This document shows positions 1 through 10,773 of a DNA stretch of 64,000 nucleotides, in pieces (the stretch's first letter is position 1; every line of letters begins with the position of its first letter). The translations under genes and the position numbers were made by a program. Under the pieces are notes generated by a model that was not told where the DNA came from, did not search any database, and saw only the letters and a program-made list of their open reading frames with translations. Source of the stretch: Arthrobacter sp. ES3-54 (GTDB taxonomy: Bacteria > Actinomycetota > Actinomycetes > Actinomycetales > Micrococcaceae); contig NZ_JAQFIF010000007.1 in assembly GCF_029504395.1 (NCBI RefSeq), positions 1-64,000 of the forward strand. Reading direction: 5' to 3'.

Positions 1-147
1 CGGGGTGGCGCAACCTGGTCAATTCAACCAATTCAATACAATAAATTGGTATCAACAAACTTGGCACACTATTGAGTTCTCAAACAACAGACACACCCGG
101 CACCACCACAACCAAACGGTCAAGGATCGCTCCGGAGCAACTTTTCA
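1..147 (-). other. probable rRNA operon leader (16S gene lies beyond the left edge)
   Basis: Read on the minus strand, positions 92-71 contain TGTTTGAGAACTC, which resembles the boxA antitermination element of actinobacterial rRNA leaders. A short hairpin (arms 27-33 and 44-50, ACCAATT/AATTGGT) follows, and a strong promoter lies just upstream. No mature rRNA sequence is inside the window, so the rRNA assignment rests on this leader-like sequence. It could also be the spacer before 23S, but the promoter upstream favours the start of the operon. Confidence 0.6.
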
Positions 148-176
148 AACTTACCCGGCCGCTTCACCCTAGTCAA
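148..176 (-). promoter_or_regulatory. rRNA operon promoter
   Basis: On the minus strand TTGACT (176-171) is followed after exactly 17 bases by TAAGTT (153-148). This is a near-consensus housekeeping promoter pointing into the rRNA-like leader. It is the strongest promoter match I found in the window. Confidence 0.7.
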
Positions 177-307
177 ATCGGCGATCCAAACTCAGTCTTG
201 CCATTGGCTTCTGGGTCTTGGTGGCCGTTCAACTCCGGGGAGCAGCGCGGAAATAAACTCTACCACCACTTCGCTTGGCTGACAAAGCCGCCTGGAAGAC
301 GGTGCAG

Positions 308-336
308 AAAAGCCCGGAATCACGCGGATTCCGGGC
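308..336 (-). terminator. terminator of the glgE-treS-glgB operon
   Basis: Arms GCCCGGAAT (312-320) and ATTCCGGGC (328-336) pair perfectly around a 7-base loop. On the minus strand the hairpin is followed by TTTT (311-308). It lies about 50 bases after the glgB stop codon and separates that operon from the rRNA promoter downstream. Confidence 0.8.
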
Positions 337-387
337 CTCTCACGGGTATGCCTCGGCGCCACCCGCCCAGTTACCCGGGTGCAGCGG

Positions 388-3300
388 CTAACCCAGCGGC
401 TTGAAGTACGCCGCCCCGAGCGGAGGCAAGGTCACGACGAGTGCGGCCGGCTGCCCGTCGAGGGCGTCCTTCGTCGCAATCAGGGTGCCGGCGTTCTCCA
501 CCCCGGAACCGCCGTAGCTGGCGGCGTCGGTGTTGAGCACTTCCTGCCATTCGCCGGCCGCCGGGACGCCCAGGAGGTAGTCCGTGTGCGGGCCGCCGGA
601 GAAGTTCACGGCGCAGACCAGCGGGTTGCCGTCCGCATCGCGGCGGATGAACGTCAGCACGTTGCGGTCCGAGTCTCCCCCGTTGATCCACTGGAAGCCT
701 TCGGGCTGGTTGTCCTGCTCGTACAGGGCCGGCGTGGAACGGTACAGCTCGTTGAGGTCCTTGGTCAGGAGCTGCATGCCCTTGTGAGCGGGGATGTCCG
801 CCAGCCACCAGTCCAGGCCATACTGCTCCGACCATTCGGTTTCCTGGCCGAACTCGGTGCCCATGAAGATCAGCTGCTTGCCCGGGTGGGCCCACTGATA
901 TCCCAGGAAAGCGCGCAGGTTTGCCAGCTGCTGCCACCGGTCGCCGGGCATCTTGCGCAGCATGGAGCCCTTGCCGTGCACAACTTCGTCGTGGCTGATC
1001 GGCAGGAGGAAGTTTTCCGTGAAGGCATAGACCATCGAGAACGTGACGGTGCCGTGGTGCCACCGGCGGTTGTACGGGTCCTCGGCCATGTACTTGAGCG
1101 AGTCATGCATCCAGCCCATGTTCCACTTGAGGCCGAAGCCCAGGCCGCCGCCGCTCGTGGGTGCAGTGACGCCCGGGAATGCGGTGGATTCCTCGGCGAT
1201 CATGACCGCGCCAGGGTGGGTCTTGTAGACCGTGGCGTTGACCTCCTGGAGGAAGGAGATCGCCTCAAGGTTTTCGCGGCCGCCATACCGGTTTGGCTGC
1301 CATTGCCCCTCTTCGCGCGAGTAGTCCAGGTACAGCATGGAGGCGACGGCGTCCACGCGCAGTCCGTCGATGTGGAACTCTTCGAGCCAGTACAGCGCAT
1401 TGGCCACCAGGAAGTTGCGCACCTCCGTGCGGCCGAAGTCGAAGATCAGCGTGCCCCAGTCCGGGTGTTCGCCCAGGTTCGGATCGGCGTGCTCGTACAG
1501 GGCTTCGCCATCGAACCGGGCCAGAGCCCATTCGTCCTTGGGAAAGTGCGCCGGGACCCAGTCCAGGAGAACGCCAATGCCAGCCTGGTGGAGTTCGTCG
1601 ACGAGGTGGCGGAACTCGTCCGGGTGCCCGAAGCGCGAGGTCGGCGCGAAGTAGGAGGTGACCTGGTAGCCCCACGAACCGCCGAAGGGGTGCTCGGCCA
1701 CGGGCATGAATTCCACGTGGGTGAAGCCCAACCACTTGACGTATTCGACCAGTTCCTTGGCCAGTTCCTTGTAGCCCAGTCCCACTCGCCACGAGCCGAG
1801 GTGGACCTCATAGACGCTCATGGGCGAGTTGTGCGGATCGCGGGCAGCGCGGGCGTCCATCCACTCGGCATCCTTGAAGACATAGGAGGGCTCAACCACG
1901 CGGGATGCCGTCAGCGGGGGCACCTCGGTCCCGAAGGCCAGCGGGTCCGCCTTTTCCACCCAGTATCCGTGCCGGGTCCGCAGTTCAAACTTGTAGCACG
2001 CCCCTGCTACAACACCCGGGATGAAGACCTCCCACACACCGGTGGAACCTAGGGAGCGCATGGAGTGTTCGCGGCCGTCCCAGCCGTTGAAGTCGCCTTT
2101 GACGCGCACTGCCTGGGCATTCGGGGCCCAGACGGCGAAGGACACGCCGTCGACGTCGCCCAGCGAGGACTTGTAGTGCTGGACATGCGCGCCCAGCACA
2201 TCCCACAGGCGTTCGTGCCGGCCCTCCCCGATCAGGTGCAAGTCCACTTCGCCAATGGTCGGCAGGTAGCGGTAGGGCTCATCCATGACCTGCGGCTCGT
2301 GGTCCTTGTACGTCACTTCGAGCCGGTAATCCGGCACGTGGCCGCGCTCGAGCGGTTCCATCACGGCCACCCACACGCCGCTCGCTTCGTGCGTCATGGG
2401 CGTGGTGCCTGCCGACGTCACGACAGACACTTCTTCCGCAAGGTGCTTGACCGTCCGGATCGTGACGTGGCCGTGGTCATCAAGGTGGGCGCCCAGGACC
2501 GAGTGGGGCGCGTGGTGTTCGCCGCTGGCGACCCTCGCAAGGGTCTCACCGTCCACGGGCAGTGGTGCGCCGGGCCGATCGATACGTGCTGATCCTGTCA
2601 TTTTTATACCTTCCGCTGCGGCTTCGGCGGCGACGCCGGAACCTGTACTGCCGAGGAGACGACGCGATGCATTCACCGGAATGGGGAGCCAGTCCGGCCT
2701 GTTCCTTAGTTCGTAGATGACTTCGTAGAGGGCTTTGTCGAGCCACAGCGCCACAAAGAGCGGCGAGTCGCGGTCGATGCTGCCGGGGATGACTTCGGCG
2801 TAGCCGGCCAGGAAGGCCTCAGCGCAGTCGTCCACCCAGGTCCCCGGCACCACGGCACCGGGATTTTCGCGGACGGCGGCGCCGGCGGCGTAGTCGAAGG
2901 ACCGCAGCATGCCCACGACATCGCGAAGGGGGACGTCGGGGAAGTTGCGTTCCGAGATGGGGCGCAAAGGCTCGCCCTCGAAGTCGAGGATGGCCCAGCG
3001 CGGCGCCATTCCGGCGTCACCCGGAACCTGCAGGATCTGCCCGAGATGGAGGTCGCCGTGGATCCGCTGGAGCGGTCCGGCACTGGTGCCTTCGAGCCGG
3101 CCGAGGAGACCGTTCAGCGCTTCCTCGTACGGCCCGACGGCGTTGGACGCCTGGGCCCAGGACTCGCGGACGCGCTGGGCTACTCCCGGAGCAATGTCCT
3201 GCCCCGGCGCAGATTCGGCGGCTGTGCCCAGTGCCTCGGCAAGCCTCCGGTGCACGGTGGCTGTCGCGGCGCCCAGCGCGTGGGCTTCGGCAGTGAACCC

Positions 3301-4092
3301 GATCCCCCGGCTGGCCGCGTCCACGGCGAGCCCCCAGGCATCGAGCCCGCCGGCGAGGAATTCGTGCGCAACAGCGAGCTCGCCGCGGGCAGGTCGGGCG
3401 GCGCCGGACGGTTCCGTCCCGAGGGCGGCCGCCGGAGTCTCCCACTCGCCGCTTACCCAGCCAAGGGTTGCCGGGACCTCCTCGGTGCGCCCTGCGGTCA
3501 ATGCCGCACCGATTTCAACCTCGGGGTTCTGGCCTTCCGAGAGCACGCGGAAGAACTTCACGATGGCGGCTGAGCCGCCGTCGTCGACTATCACTGAACT
3601 GTTCGATTGCTCGCCGGCGAGCACCTTGACCTTGCCCGTTGCGAACGGCAGGCGGTAGCCGGACTCCACCAGGTGGCCGGTGGCATTCCCCGACGGCGTA
3701 CTCCCGCCGTGGCGCATGAGCTCGAGCCAGGCGGAGACGAAGGAGGCGTCATGGACGCCGTCGTAGACCCACCGGTGCGCGGCATCAGCACGGGTTCCGG
3801 GAAGTTCGCCAATCAACGCACGCTCTCCCCCCGGCAGGGGTTCCGGCCGGAAACTGAGCGGCACCTGGACGATGTCGGTCCGGCTGCCACTGGGAGTGGG
3901 GTAGGACACCGCAACTAGCAACACCTCAAAGGCTGCCGCGTCGGGGGCACCCTCGCCCGCGGCAGTCTCCAGACGCAGACCGCCCGCCGGCTCGAAGGTG
4001 AACTCGGCAGTCTTGACGGGGAACCATCGCTGGCGCGGCAGCCAGGCGCCAAGCAGTCCGCTCAAGGCCGGGGCAAGTGCTGGTCGAGTCAT
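388..4092 (-). CDS. glgB: maltokinase / 1,4-alpha-glucan branching enzyme fusion
   Basis: One 1234-residue protein joins two enzymes of the GlgE pathway. Residues about 1-490 are maltokinase (Mak), which makes maltose 1-phosphate from maltose and ATP: an N-cap with QRWF, then IHGDLHLGQ near 342 and LDFEGEP near 370. From about residue 515 it is GlgB, with CBM48-like N domains and a GH13 barrel carrying GLRVDA (nucleophile Asp), MIAEES (acid Glu) and SHDE. I chose ATG 4092 because GAGG precedes it and treS stops two bases upstream; a TTG at 4104 is also possible. In relatives mak and glgB are usually separate adjacent genes in this order, so the fusion is plausible and in frame throughout. Confidence 0.93.
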   Translation of the reverse strand: MTRPALAPALSGLLGAWLPRQRWFPVKTAEFTFEPAGGLRLETAAGEGAPDAAAFEVLLVAVSYPTPSGSRTDIVQVPLSFRPEPLPGGERALIGELPGTRADAAHRWVYDGVHDASFVSAWLELMRHGGSTPSGNATGHLVESGYRLPFATGKVKVLAGEQSNSSVIVDDGGSAAIVKFFRVLSEGQNPEVEIGAALTAGRTEEVPATLGWVSGEWETPAAALGTEPSGAARPARGELAVAHEFLAGGLDAWGLAVDAASRGIGFTAEAHALGAATATVHRRLAEALGTAAESAPGQDIAPGVAQRVRESWAQASNAVGPYEEALNGLLGRLEGTSAGPLQRIHGDLHLGQILQVPGDAGMAPRWAILDFEGEPLRPISERNFPDVPLRDVVGMLRSFDYAAGAAVRENPGAVVPGTWVDDCAEAFLAGYAEVIPGSIDRDSPLFVALWLDKALYEVIYELRNRPDWLPIPVNASRRLLGSTGSGVAAEAAAEGIKMTGSARIDRPGAPLPVDGETLARVASGEHHAPHSVLGAHLDDHGHVTIRTVKHLAEEVSVVTSAGTTPMTHEASGVWVAVMEPLERGHVPDYRLEVTYKDHEPQVMDEPYRYLPTIGEVDLHLIGEGRHERLWDVLGAHVQHYKSSLGDVDGVSFAVWAPNAQAVRVKGDFNGWDGREHSMRSLGSTGVWEVFIPGVVAGACYKFELRTRHGYWVEKADPLAFGTEVPPLTASRVVEPSYVFKDAEWMDARAARDPHNSPMSVYEVHLGSWRVGLGYKELAKELVEYVKWLGFTHVEFMPVAEHPFGGSWGYQVTSYFAPTSRFGHPDEFRHLVDELHQAGIGVLLDWVPAHFPKDEWALARFDGEALYEHADPNLGEHPDWGTLIFDFGRTEVRNFLVANALYWLEEFHIDGLRVDAVASMLYLDYSREEGQWQPNRYGGRENLEAISFLQEVNATVYKTHPGAVMIAEESTAFPGVTAPTSGGGLGFGLKWNMGWMHDSLKYMAEDPYNRRWHHGTVTFSMVYAFTENFLLPISHDEVVHGKGSMLRKMPGDRWQQLANLRAFLGYQWAHPGKQLIFMGTEFGQETEWSEQYGLDWWLADIPAHKGMQLLTKDLNELYRSTPALYEQDNQPEGFQWINGGDSDRNVLTFIRRDADGNPLVCAVNFSGGPHTDYLLGVPAAGEWQEVLNTDAASYGGSGVENAGTLIATKDALDGQPAALVVTLPPLGAAYFKPLG

Positions 4093-4093
4093 C

Positions 4094-5896
4094 TCAACCC
4101 TCAATGGACAGGACGGGCATCGCCTGCGTGAACGGGGATGCCGGGTTGGAGGCGGCGGACCGGATCCGCAGCCAGAAGAAATCGTGGCTGCCCAGGGTCA
4201 GCGTCAGGGTTCCGTCCTCGCCGATGCCCGGGAACGCCTGGCCGCCGAAAACGTCCCGGAGGCCCCTGCCGGCGAAGCTTGGCACGCGCAGCGTGGTCGC
4301 CACCGGATGCTGGGAGAGATTGAAGGCGCACAGGATGGTCTCGGCGTCCGCGCCGGCGGCGTTGCCCTCCGGGAGCTCACGCAGGTAAGCAAGGACGACG
4401 TCGTGGTCAGCCTCCACATGCTTGAATCCCCCCAGCCCGAAGGCAGGGTGGTTCTTGCGAACGCTGAGGATCTGCCGGGTCCAGCGCAAGAGCGAACCGG
4501 AATGGGCGGCCTCGGCCTCCACATTCGCCATGCTGTAGTTGTAGACCAGCGACTGGATCACTGGCAGGTACAGCTTGCCGGGGTCGGCGGCGGAGAACCC
4601 GGCGTTTCGGTCCGGGTTCCATTGCATCGGGGTGCGGACGGCGTCGCGGTCCTCGAGCCAGATGTTGTCCCCCATGCCGATCTCGTCCCCGTAGTACAGG
4701 AACGGGCTGCCCGGCAGGGACAGCAGCAGGGCATTGATGAGCTCAATTTCGGAGCGGGAGTTATCCAGCAGCGGGGCCAGTCTGCGTCGGATGCCGATGT
4801 TGGCGCGCATGCGCGGATCCGGCGCGTACCAGCCGAGCATCGCCGCGCGCTCGTCGGAGGTGACCATTTCCAGCGTCAGTTCGTCGTGGTTGCGCAGGAA
4901 GGTGCCCCACTGGGCGCCTTCGGGGATGTCCGGCGTGTCCTTCATCGTCTCGATGATGGGGGCCGCCTTCTGGTCACGCAGCGCATAATAGAGGCGCGGC
5001 ATGATCGGGAAATGGAACGCCATGTGGCACTCCGGTTCCTCTTCGGTGCCGAAATACTCCACCACCTCCGCGGGCGGCTGGTTGGCCTCGGCAATGATTA
5101 CCCGGCCCGGATAGCTTTCATCGACCATCCGGCGCAACTGGCGCAGGAATTCGTGGGTCTGGGGCAGGTTCTCGCAGTTAGTGCCCTCCTCCTCGAACAG
5201 GTACGGAATGGCGTCGGCCCGGAAGCCGTCGATCCCCTGGTCAAGCCAGAACCGCACGACGTCGAATAGCGCGTCAATGACCTTGGGGTTCTCGAAGTTG
5301 AGGTCGGGCTGGTGGCTGAAGAACCGGTGCCAGAAGAACTGGCGGCGAATGGGGTCGAAGGTCCAGTTGGATTCCTCCGTGTCCACGAAGATGATGCGGG
5401 CGTCTTCATACTTCTCGTCCGTATCGCTCCAGACATAGAAATCGCCGAAAGGGCCGTCGGGGTCCTTGCGCGACTCCTGGAACCATGGGTGCTGGTCGGA
5501 GGTGTGGTTCAGCGGAAGGTCGATGATCACCCGGACGCCCCGGGCGTGCGCCTCCGCCACGAGCCGTTTGAAGTCGCTAATGGTGCCAAACTCGTCCAGC
5601 ACGGAATTGTAGTCCGAGATGTCGTAGCCGCCGTCGCGCAGCGGTGACTGGAAGAACGGCGGGAGCCAGAGGCAGTCCACCCCCAGCCACTGCAGGTAGT
5701 CCAGTTTGTCGATCAGGCCGTGGAAATCGCCGGAGCCGTCTCCGTTTCCGTCGGCGAAGCCCCGGACGAGCACCTCGTAGAAGACCGCCTTGCGGTACCA
5801 GAGGGGATCGTGCTGGAGCCCTGGAGCGTTCAGTTCAAAGCTCCCCCTCGGGCTGAAGTGCTGGCTGGGGTTCTGCGGGCTGAAACTCACTGGCAC
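4094..5896 (-). CDS. treS: trehalose synthase (maltose alpha-D-glucosyltransferase)
   Basis: A 600-residue GH13 enzyme that interconverts trehalose and maltose in the cytoplasm, feeding maltose to the maltokinase encoded next. TreS signatures include [13 protein letters not shown] (substrate site), [15 protein letters not shown] with the nucleophile Asp, IIAEANQPP with the acid Glu, and LRNHDE. The length is normal for TreS lacking a fused maltokinase. The GTG start shares its first G with the glgE stop codon (TAGTG), which implies translational coupling. In many bacteria Mak is fused to TreS; here it is fused to GlgB instead. Confidence 0.95.
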   Translation of the reverse strand: MPVSFSPQNPSQHFSPRGSFELNAPGLQHDPLWYRKAVFYEVLVRGFADGNGDGSGDFHGLIDKLDYLQWLGVDCLWLPPFFQSPLRDGGYDISDYNSVLDEFGTISDFKRLVAEAHARGVRVIIDLPLNHTSDQHPWFQESRKDPDGPFGDFYVWSDTDEKYEDARIIFVDTEESNWTFDPIRRQFFWHRFFSHQPDLNFENPKVIDALFDVVRFWLDQGIDGFRADAIPYLFEEEGTNCENLPQTHEFLRQLRRMVDESYPGRVIIAEANQPPAEVVEYFGTEEEPECHMAFHFPIMPRLYYALRDQKAAPIIETMKDTPDIPEGAQWGTFLRNHDELTLEMVTSDERAAMLGWYAPDPRMRANIGIRRRLAPLLDNSRSEIELINALLLSLPGSPFLYYGDEIGMGDNIWLEDRDAVRTPMQWNPDRNAGFSAADPGKLYLPVIQSLVYNYSMANVEAEAAHSGSLLRWTRQILSVRKNHPAFGLGGFKHVEADHDVVLAYLRELPEGNAAGADAETILCAFNLSQHPVATTLRVPSFAGRGLRDVFGGQAFPGIGEDGTLTLTLGSHDFFWLRIRSAASNPASPFTQAMPVLSIEG

Positions 5897-7968
5897 TACC
5901 TCCGGATGCTAAGAACGTGAACGGGCTCGACGTGCGGGTCCAGACGGACGTAGTTGTACTCCCCCCATTCCCAACTCTCGCCGGTCAGCAGGTCATCAAC
6001 CATGAAACGGCCGTTGTGCGTTAAGTTCTCCGGGTCCAGTTCCAGCGCCGGCAGGTCCAGGGATACGGTGCTCTCCCGGGTGCCGTGCGGGTCCACGTTG
6101 ACGACGACGATCAAGGTGTCCTTGGTCCCGTCCGGGAGGGTCTTGTGCTTGGAGTACACCACGGTGGAAGTGTCCGAGCTCTGGTGCACCGTCAGGTTCT
6201 GCAGGTCCCCGAGGGCCGGGTGCGCGCGGCGGATCGCGTTGAGCCGAGTCAGGTACGGAGCCAATGTGCGTCCGGATTCGGCCGCCGCGTCCCAGTCGCG
6301 GGACTTGTACTCAAACTTCTCGTTGTCGATGTACTCCTCGGCGCCGGGACGGGCCACGTGTTCGTAGAGCTCAAAGCCGGCGTACACGCCCCAGATGGGG
6401 CTCGCCGTCGCGGCCAGGGCGGCACGGATCTTGAAGGCCGCCGGGCCGCCGAACTGCAGGTATTCGGTGAGGATGTCCGGGGTGTTGACGAAGAAATTCG
6501 GCCGGAAGTAGGCCGCCGATTCGTGGCTCACCTCCTGGAAGTACTTCTCCAGTTCCTCCTTGGTGTTCCGCCAGGTGAAGTACGTGTAGGACTGCTGGAA
6601 GCCGGCCCGGCCAAGAGCGTGCATCATGGCCGGGCGGGTGAATGCCTCGGCCAGGAACACGACGTCGGGGTGCTTCTTATTGACCTTGGCGATCAGCCAT
6701 TCCCAGAACCACACGGGTTTGGTGTGCGGATTATCCACCCGGAAGATCTTGACGCCGTGGCTGACCCATAGCAGCACGATCCGGAGAATTTCGTTGGACA
6801 GCCCGGCGGGGTCGTTGTCGAAATTCAGCGGGAAAATGTCCTGGTATTTCTTCGGCGGATTCTCCGCGTACGCAATAGTGCCATCGACGCGCGCGGTGAA
6901 CCATTCCGGGTTACTTTGCACCCACGGGTGGTCCGGCGCGGCCTGCAGCGCCAGGTCCAAGGCCACTTCCAGTCCCAGTTCGCCGGCCCGGGCCACGAAG
7001 GCGTCGAAGTCCTCGAAGGTGCCCAGATCCGGGTGGATGGCGTCATGGCCGCCCTCGTGGGACCCGATGGCCCACGGTGAGCCGGGATCGTGCGGCCCGG
7101 CGATCAGGGTGTTGTTCGGTCCCTTGCGGTGCTGGACACCGATCGGGTGGATCGGCGGCATATAGATGATGTCAAAACCCATGGCGGCGACGGCGTCGAG
7201 GCGCCGCGCTGCCGTGCGGAAGTTACCGGAGGTCCATTCCCCAGTCTCGTGGTTGCGCACGGCGCCTTCGGAACGCGGAAAGAATTCGTACCAGGAGCCG
7301 GACCCGGCCAGCGCACGCTCCACCAGCAGCGGGTAGGGCTCGGAAACTGTCACAAATTCCCGGATGGGCTGGCGTTCGACCACGGCAGCGACGTCGGCGC
7401 CGAAGCCGGCGGCGAGGCGTTCCTCGGGTGACCGGGAAGTATCGGAGAGGACGACGACGGCCATCCGCAGCGTCCTGCGGTCACCGGAGGGGCGCGAGGC
7501 GTCCTCGGAGGCCTCCGCCAGCAGTGCGGCGCCTTCGGCCAGCATCAGCTCGACGTCGATGCCGGCTTCCACCTTGACCTCGGCGTTGTGGTGCCAGGTG
7601 CCGTAGCGGTCGTGCCAGGCCTCGATGACGAAGGACCAGTTGCCGGTGGCGGGAGGGGTCAGGAGGCCTTCCCAGCGGTCCGTGCCCATCCCTCGCGGTC
7701 CGCGCGGCGGCGCGAGGCGGACCCGCTGCCGCTCTTTGCCGCGGGGGTCGAGCAGGACGGCGCTGACGCCGAGCTGATCGTGTCCCTCCCGGAACGCGGT
7801 GGCTCCCACGACAATGGTTTGGCCCTCGACGGCTTTGGCGGGGAACTTTCCGCCCTCTACCGAAGGCTGCACGGCGGTAATCGGAAAGCGGCCAAATCGC
7901 AGGCCATCCGTGATCAGGGCCTTGGGCTTTTGCTTGGACACGGCGCTGGTTCGCGAGTTATTCGTCAC
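5896..7968 (-). CDS. glgE: alpha-1,4-glucan:maltose-1-phosphate maltosyltransferase
   Basis: A 690-residue GlgE that extends alpha-1,4-glucan by two glucose units using maltose 1-phosphate. The N-terminal beta-sandwich leads into a GH13_3 barrel with [10 protein letters not shown] (nucleophile Asp near residue 408) and FLAEAFTRP (acid Glu near 440), both as in characterised GlgE proteins. The GTG start at 7968 gives the normal family length. It is the first gene of the glgE-treS-mak/glgB operon and diverges from glgP, the same arrangement as in mycobacteria. The 150-base gap to glgP has an AACGT-N7-ACGTT palindrome but no convincing promoter. Confidence 0.96.
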   Translation of the reverse strand: MTNNSRTSAVSKQKPKALITDGLRFGRFPITAVQPSVEGGKFPAKAVEGQTIVVGATAFREGHDQLGVSAVLLDPRGKERQRVRLAPPRGPRGMGTDRWEGLLTPPATGNWSFVIEAWHDRYGTWHHNAEVKVEAGIDVELMLAEGAALLAEASEDASRPSGDRRTLRMAVVVLSDTSRSPEERLAAGFGADVAAVVERQPIREFVTVSEPYPLLVERALAGSGSWYEFFPRSEGAVRNHETGEWTSGNFRTAARRLDAVAAMGFDIIYMPPIHPIGVQHRKGPNNTLIAGPHDPGSPWAIGSHEGGHDAIHPDLGTFEDFDAFVARAGELGLEVALDLALQAAPDHPWVQSNPEWFTARVDGTIAYAENPPKKYQDIFPLNFDNDPAGLSNEILRIVLLWVSHGVKIFRVDNPHTKPVWFWEWLIAKVNKKHPDVVFLAEAFTRPAMMHALGRAGFQQSYTYFTWRNTKEELEKYFQEVSHESAAYFRPNFFVNTPDILTEYLQFGGPAAFKIRAALAATASPIWGVYAGFELYEHVARPGAEEYIDNEKFEYKSRDWDAAAESGRTLAPYLTRLNAIRRAHPALGDLQNLTVHQSSDTSTVVYSKHKTLPDGTKDTLIVVVNVDPHGTRESTVSLDLPALELDPENLTHNGRFMVDDLLTGESWEWGEYNYVRLDPHVEPVHVLSIRR

Positions 7969-8118
7969 AGGCTCGACGTTATCTAGAAAACGGCCAGAAT
8001 GCTAAGGCCTCGAACGTTTTGGGGACGTTTCCGGTTCTGGCCGACCGATATCCGTCATTTACAGGAAAGAATCTTAAAGCAGTTCCGGGGCAACGACTTG
8101 TCCGTTAGTGTTTCGCTG

Positions 8119-10737
8119 GTGAAGGCAATCCGCAGATTTACTGTCCGAACCGTTCTCCCGGAGTCGATCCGGCCGCTGGCCCGGCTCGCCACCAATCTCC
8201 GGTGGTCCTGGCACCGGCCCACCCGGGAGCTATTTGAGGGGCTCAACCCCGGGATCTGGGCGGAGAGCGCCCACGACCCCGTGACTTTCCTGGGCCTGGT
8301 AAGCCGGGAAGAGCTGCAGCGCCTCGCGGCGGACCAGGACGTAGTGCAGCGGATCCATGCGGCGGCCGACGACCTCGACCGGTACCTGGAACAGCCGCGC
8401 TGGTACCAGAGCCTGGGCGACGGCGCACCGGCGTGCATTGCCTACTTCTCGCCCGAATTCGGCATCACCGAGGTCCTGCCCCAGTACTCGGGCGGCCTTG
8501 GCATCCTCGCCGGCGACCACCTGAAAGCGGCCTCGGATCTTGGCGTGCCGCTGATCGGCGTCGGCCTCCTGTACCAGGCCGGCTACTTTAAGCAGTCGCT
8601 CTCCCGGGACGCCTGGCAGCAGGAAACGTACCCGGTCCTCGATCCGGACGGTCTGCCGCTGACGCTCCTGCGCGAGGCCGCCCCGGACGGCAACGGCAAA
8701 CCGATCCAGATCTCCCTCCCCCTCCCCCACAGCCGCCGCCTGCTGGCGCACGTGTGGCGGGCCGACGTCGGGCGCGTTCCGCTGCTGCTTCTGGACTCCA
8801 ACGTTCCGGGCAACGACGAAGCCGCCCGCGGCATCACCGACCGCCTGTACGGCGGCGGCGGTGACCACCGGTTGCAGCAGGAACTCCTGCTGGGCATGGG
8901 CGGGGTCAAGGCGCTGCGCGAGTTCCAGCGACTCACCGGCGTCCCCGCGCCGGAGGTATTCCACACCAACGAGGGCCACGCCGGGTTCCTCGGCGTCGAG
9001 CGGATCCAGGAATTGATGTCCGGCGCGGAGCCGCTGAGCTGGGAGGAAGCCCTGGCCGCCGGGCGGGCGTCCACGGTGTTCACCACGCACACGCCGGTCC
9101 CGGCGGGGATCGACCGTTTCGAGATCTCCCAGATCCAGCACTTCTTCGAAGCCGGCCTCGCCCCGGACGTCCCGGTGGCAAGGATCCTGGACTTGGGCCG
9201 TGAGGACTTCGCCGACGGCAACCCGTTCGTCTTCAACATGGCGGTCATGGGACTGCGGCTGGCCCAGCGGGCCAACGGTGTGGCCAAACTGCACGGCGTA
9301 GTCTCGCGCGGAATGTTCGCCGCCCTCTGGCCGGGCTTCGACCACTCCGAAATCCCCATCACCTCCGTCACTAACGGCGTGCACGTCCCCACCTGGGTGG
9401 ACCCTCGGATCTCAGCGTTGGCGCGGGACCATTTCGGTGCCGAGGCGGAGGCGGAGGGCCGCTGGGACTTGGCCTACAACGTCACCGACGAAGATCTCTG
9501 GGCGTTGCGGCGCGAGATGCGGGTGTCCTTGGTGGATGATGTCCGGCGCCGGCTCCGGGCCGCCTGGAAGAAGCGCGGCGCGGCCGACGCCGAGCTGGCG
9601 TGGACGGACTCCGTCCTGGATCCAGATATCCTGACCATTGGATTTGCCCGGCGCGTGCCGACCTACAAGCGGCTGACCCTGATGCTGCGCGACCCCGATC
9701 GTCTCAAGGCGCTGCTGCTGCACAAGACGCACCCCATCCAGCTGGTCATCGCCGGGAAGTCGCACCCGGCAGACGACGCCGGCAAGAAGATGATCCAGGA
9801 CCTGGTCCGGTTCACCGACGACCCCGCCGTGCGGCACCGGATCGCGTTCCTCCCCAACTACGACATCGCCATGGCCCGGACCCTGTTCCCCGGCTGCGAT
9901 GTGTGGCTGAACAACCCGCTGCGCCCGCTCGAGGCTTGCGGAACGTCCGGCATGAAGGCTGCCCTGAACGGTTCGCTGAACCTCTCGGTCATGGACGGCT
10001 GGTGGGACGAGATGTACGACGGCGAGAACGGCTGGGCGATCCCGACCGCCAACAACGACGCCTCCCCGGAAGAACGCGACGACATCGAGGCGGCGGCACT
10101 GTACGAGCTGCTCGAGACGCAGGTGGCACCGCGGTTCTACGGGCTGACCGTGTCCGACGCGGCCGGAGCCGCCGGAGCGTCCCAGCCTGGCCCGCAGAAG
10201 GTTCCCACGCACTGGGTCTCCATGATCAAGCACACCATGTCCCACCTTGGCCCGGCAGTCTCAGCGGAACGGATGCTCCGGGACTACGTCAACGTGCTGT
10301 ACCGGCCCGCGGCGATCGCGGGACGCCACGCCGTGGCCAATAACTACGCGCAGGCCAAGGCGCTGGCGGCGTGGACGTCCCGAATCCGGGCCGCGTGGCC
10401 GCAGATCCAGGTGGAACACGTCGACTCTGTGGGGGTTTCCGAGGACCCGCAGATCGGCGATCTGCTGCAGGTCAACGCGTACGTTGCGCTGCGTGAGCTC
10501 GCCCCGGACGACGTCTATGTTGAAGTGGCCTACGGCCGGGCCGGGGACACAGACGAGCTGACGGACATCACGGTCGCGGAGCTGAAGGCCGCCGAGGACC
10601 TCGGCAAGGGCCGCCATCTCTTCAGCGGCACGCTGGTGATCGACCGTTCGGGGTCCTTCGGCTACACCGTGCGCGTGCTCCCCAAGAATGAGGCGCTGGC
10701 GTCCAAGGCTGAACTGGGCCTGATCGTCAACGCCTGA
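8119..10737 (+). CDS. glgP: alpha-glucan (glycogen/maltodextrin) phosphorylase
   Basis: An 872-residue phosphorylase of the actinobacterial alpha-glucan type, releasing glucose 1-phosphate from alpha-1,4-glucan. The N-terminus has LATNLRWSWH, typical of the subfamily. The PLP-binding lysine is K613 in ACGTSGMKAALNG, followed by LNLSVMDGWWDE. I chose the GTG at 8119 because family proteins begin around KAIRRFTVRTVLPE; an in-frame start at 7999 would add 40 unrelated residues. No clear ribosome-binding site is visible. It is divergent from glgE and acts opposite to that operon. Confidence 0.92.
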   Translation: MKAIRRFTVRTVLPESIRPLARLATNLRWSWHRPTRELFEGLNPGIWAESAHDPVTFLGLVSREELQRLAADQDVVQRIHAAADDLDRYLEQPRWYQSLGDGAPACIAYFSPEFGITEVLPQYSGGLGILAGDHLKAASDLGVPLIGVGLLYQAGYFKQSLSRDAWQQETYPVLDPDGLPLTLLREAAPDGNGKPIQISLPLPHSRRLLAHVWRADVGRVPLLLLDSNVPGNDEAARGITDRLYGGGGDHRLQQELLLGMGGVKALREFQRLTGVPAPEVFHTNEGHAGFLGVERIQELMSGAEPLSWEEALAAGRASTVFTTHTPVPAGIDRFEISQIQHFFEAGLAPDVPVARILDLGREDFADGNPFVFNMAVMGLRLAQRANGVAKLHGVVSRGMFAALWPGFDHSEIPITSVTNGVHVPTWVDPRISALARDHFGAEAEAEGRWDLAYNVTDEDLWALRREMRVSLVDDVRRRLRAAWKKRGAADAELAWTDSVLDPDILTIGFARRVPTYKRLTLMLRDPDRLKALLLHKTHPIQLVIAGKSHPADDAGKKMIQDLVRFTDDPAVRHRIAFLPNYDIAMARTLFPGCDVWLNNPLRPLEACGTSGMKAALNGSLNLSVMDGWWDEMYDGENGWAIPTANNDASPEERDDIEAAALYELLETQVAPRFYGLTVSDAAGAAGASQPGPQKVPTHWVSMIKHTMSHLGPAVSAERMLRDYVNVLYRPAAIAGRHAVANNYAQAKALAAWTSRIRAAWPQIQVEHVDSVGVSEDPQIGDLLQVNAYVALRELAPDDVYVEVAYGRAGDTDELTDITVAELKAAEDLGKGRHLFSGTLVIDRSGSFGYTVRVLPKNEALASKAELGLIVNA

Positions 10738-10760
10738 TCGTCCAGCGCCTGATCGTCCAG
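10731..10760 (+). repeat. 15-bp tandem duplication over the glgP stop codon
   Basis: CGCCTGATCGTCCAG occurs twice in a row (10731-10745 and 10746-10760), preceded by a partial copy ending at 10730. The first exact copy contains the glgP stop TGA. It looks like a slippage duplication at the gene end. Confidence 0.85.
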
Positions 10761-10773
10761 CGCCCGGCGTCCT

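Noticed and set aside
379-2052. Long open frame antisense to the glgB fusion
   Set aside because: It mirrors a well-supported GH13 domain, has no recognisable motifs and reflects high-GC third-position bias.
7999-8118. Earlier in-frame start of glgP
   Set aside because: The extra 40 residues are unlike any phosphorylase and lie in the divergent promoter region.
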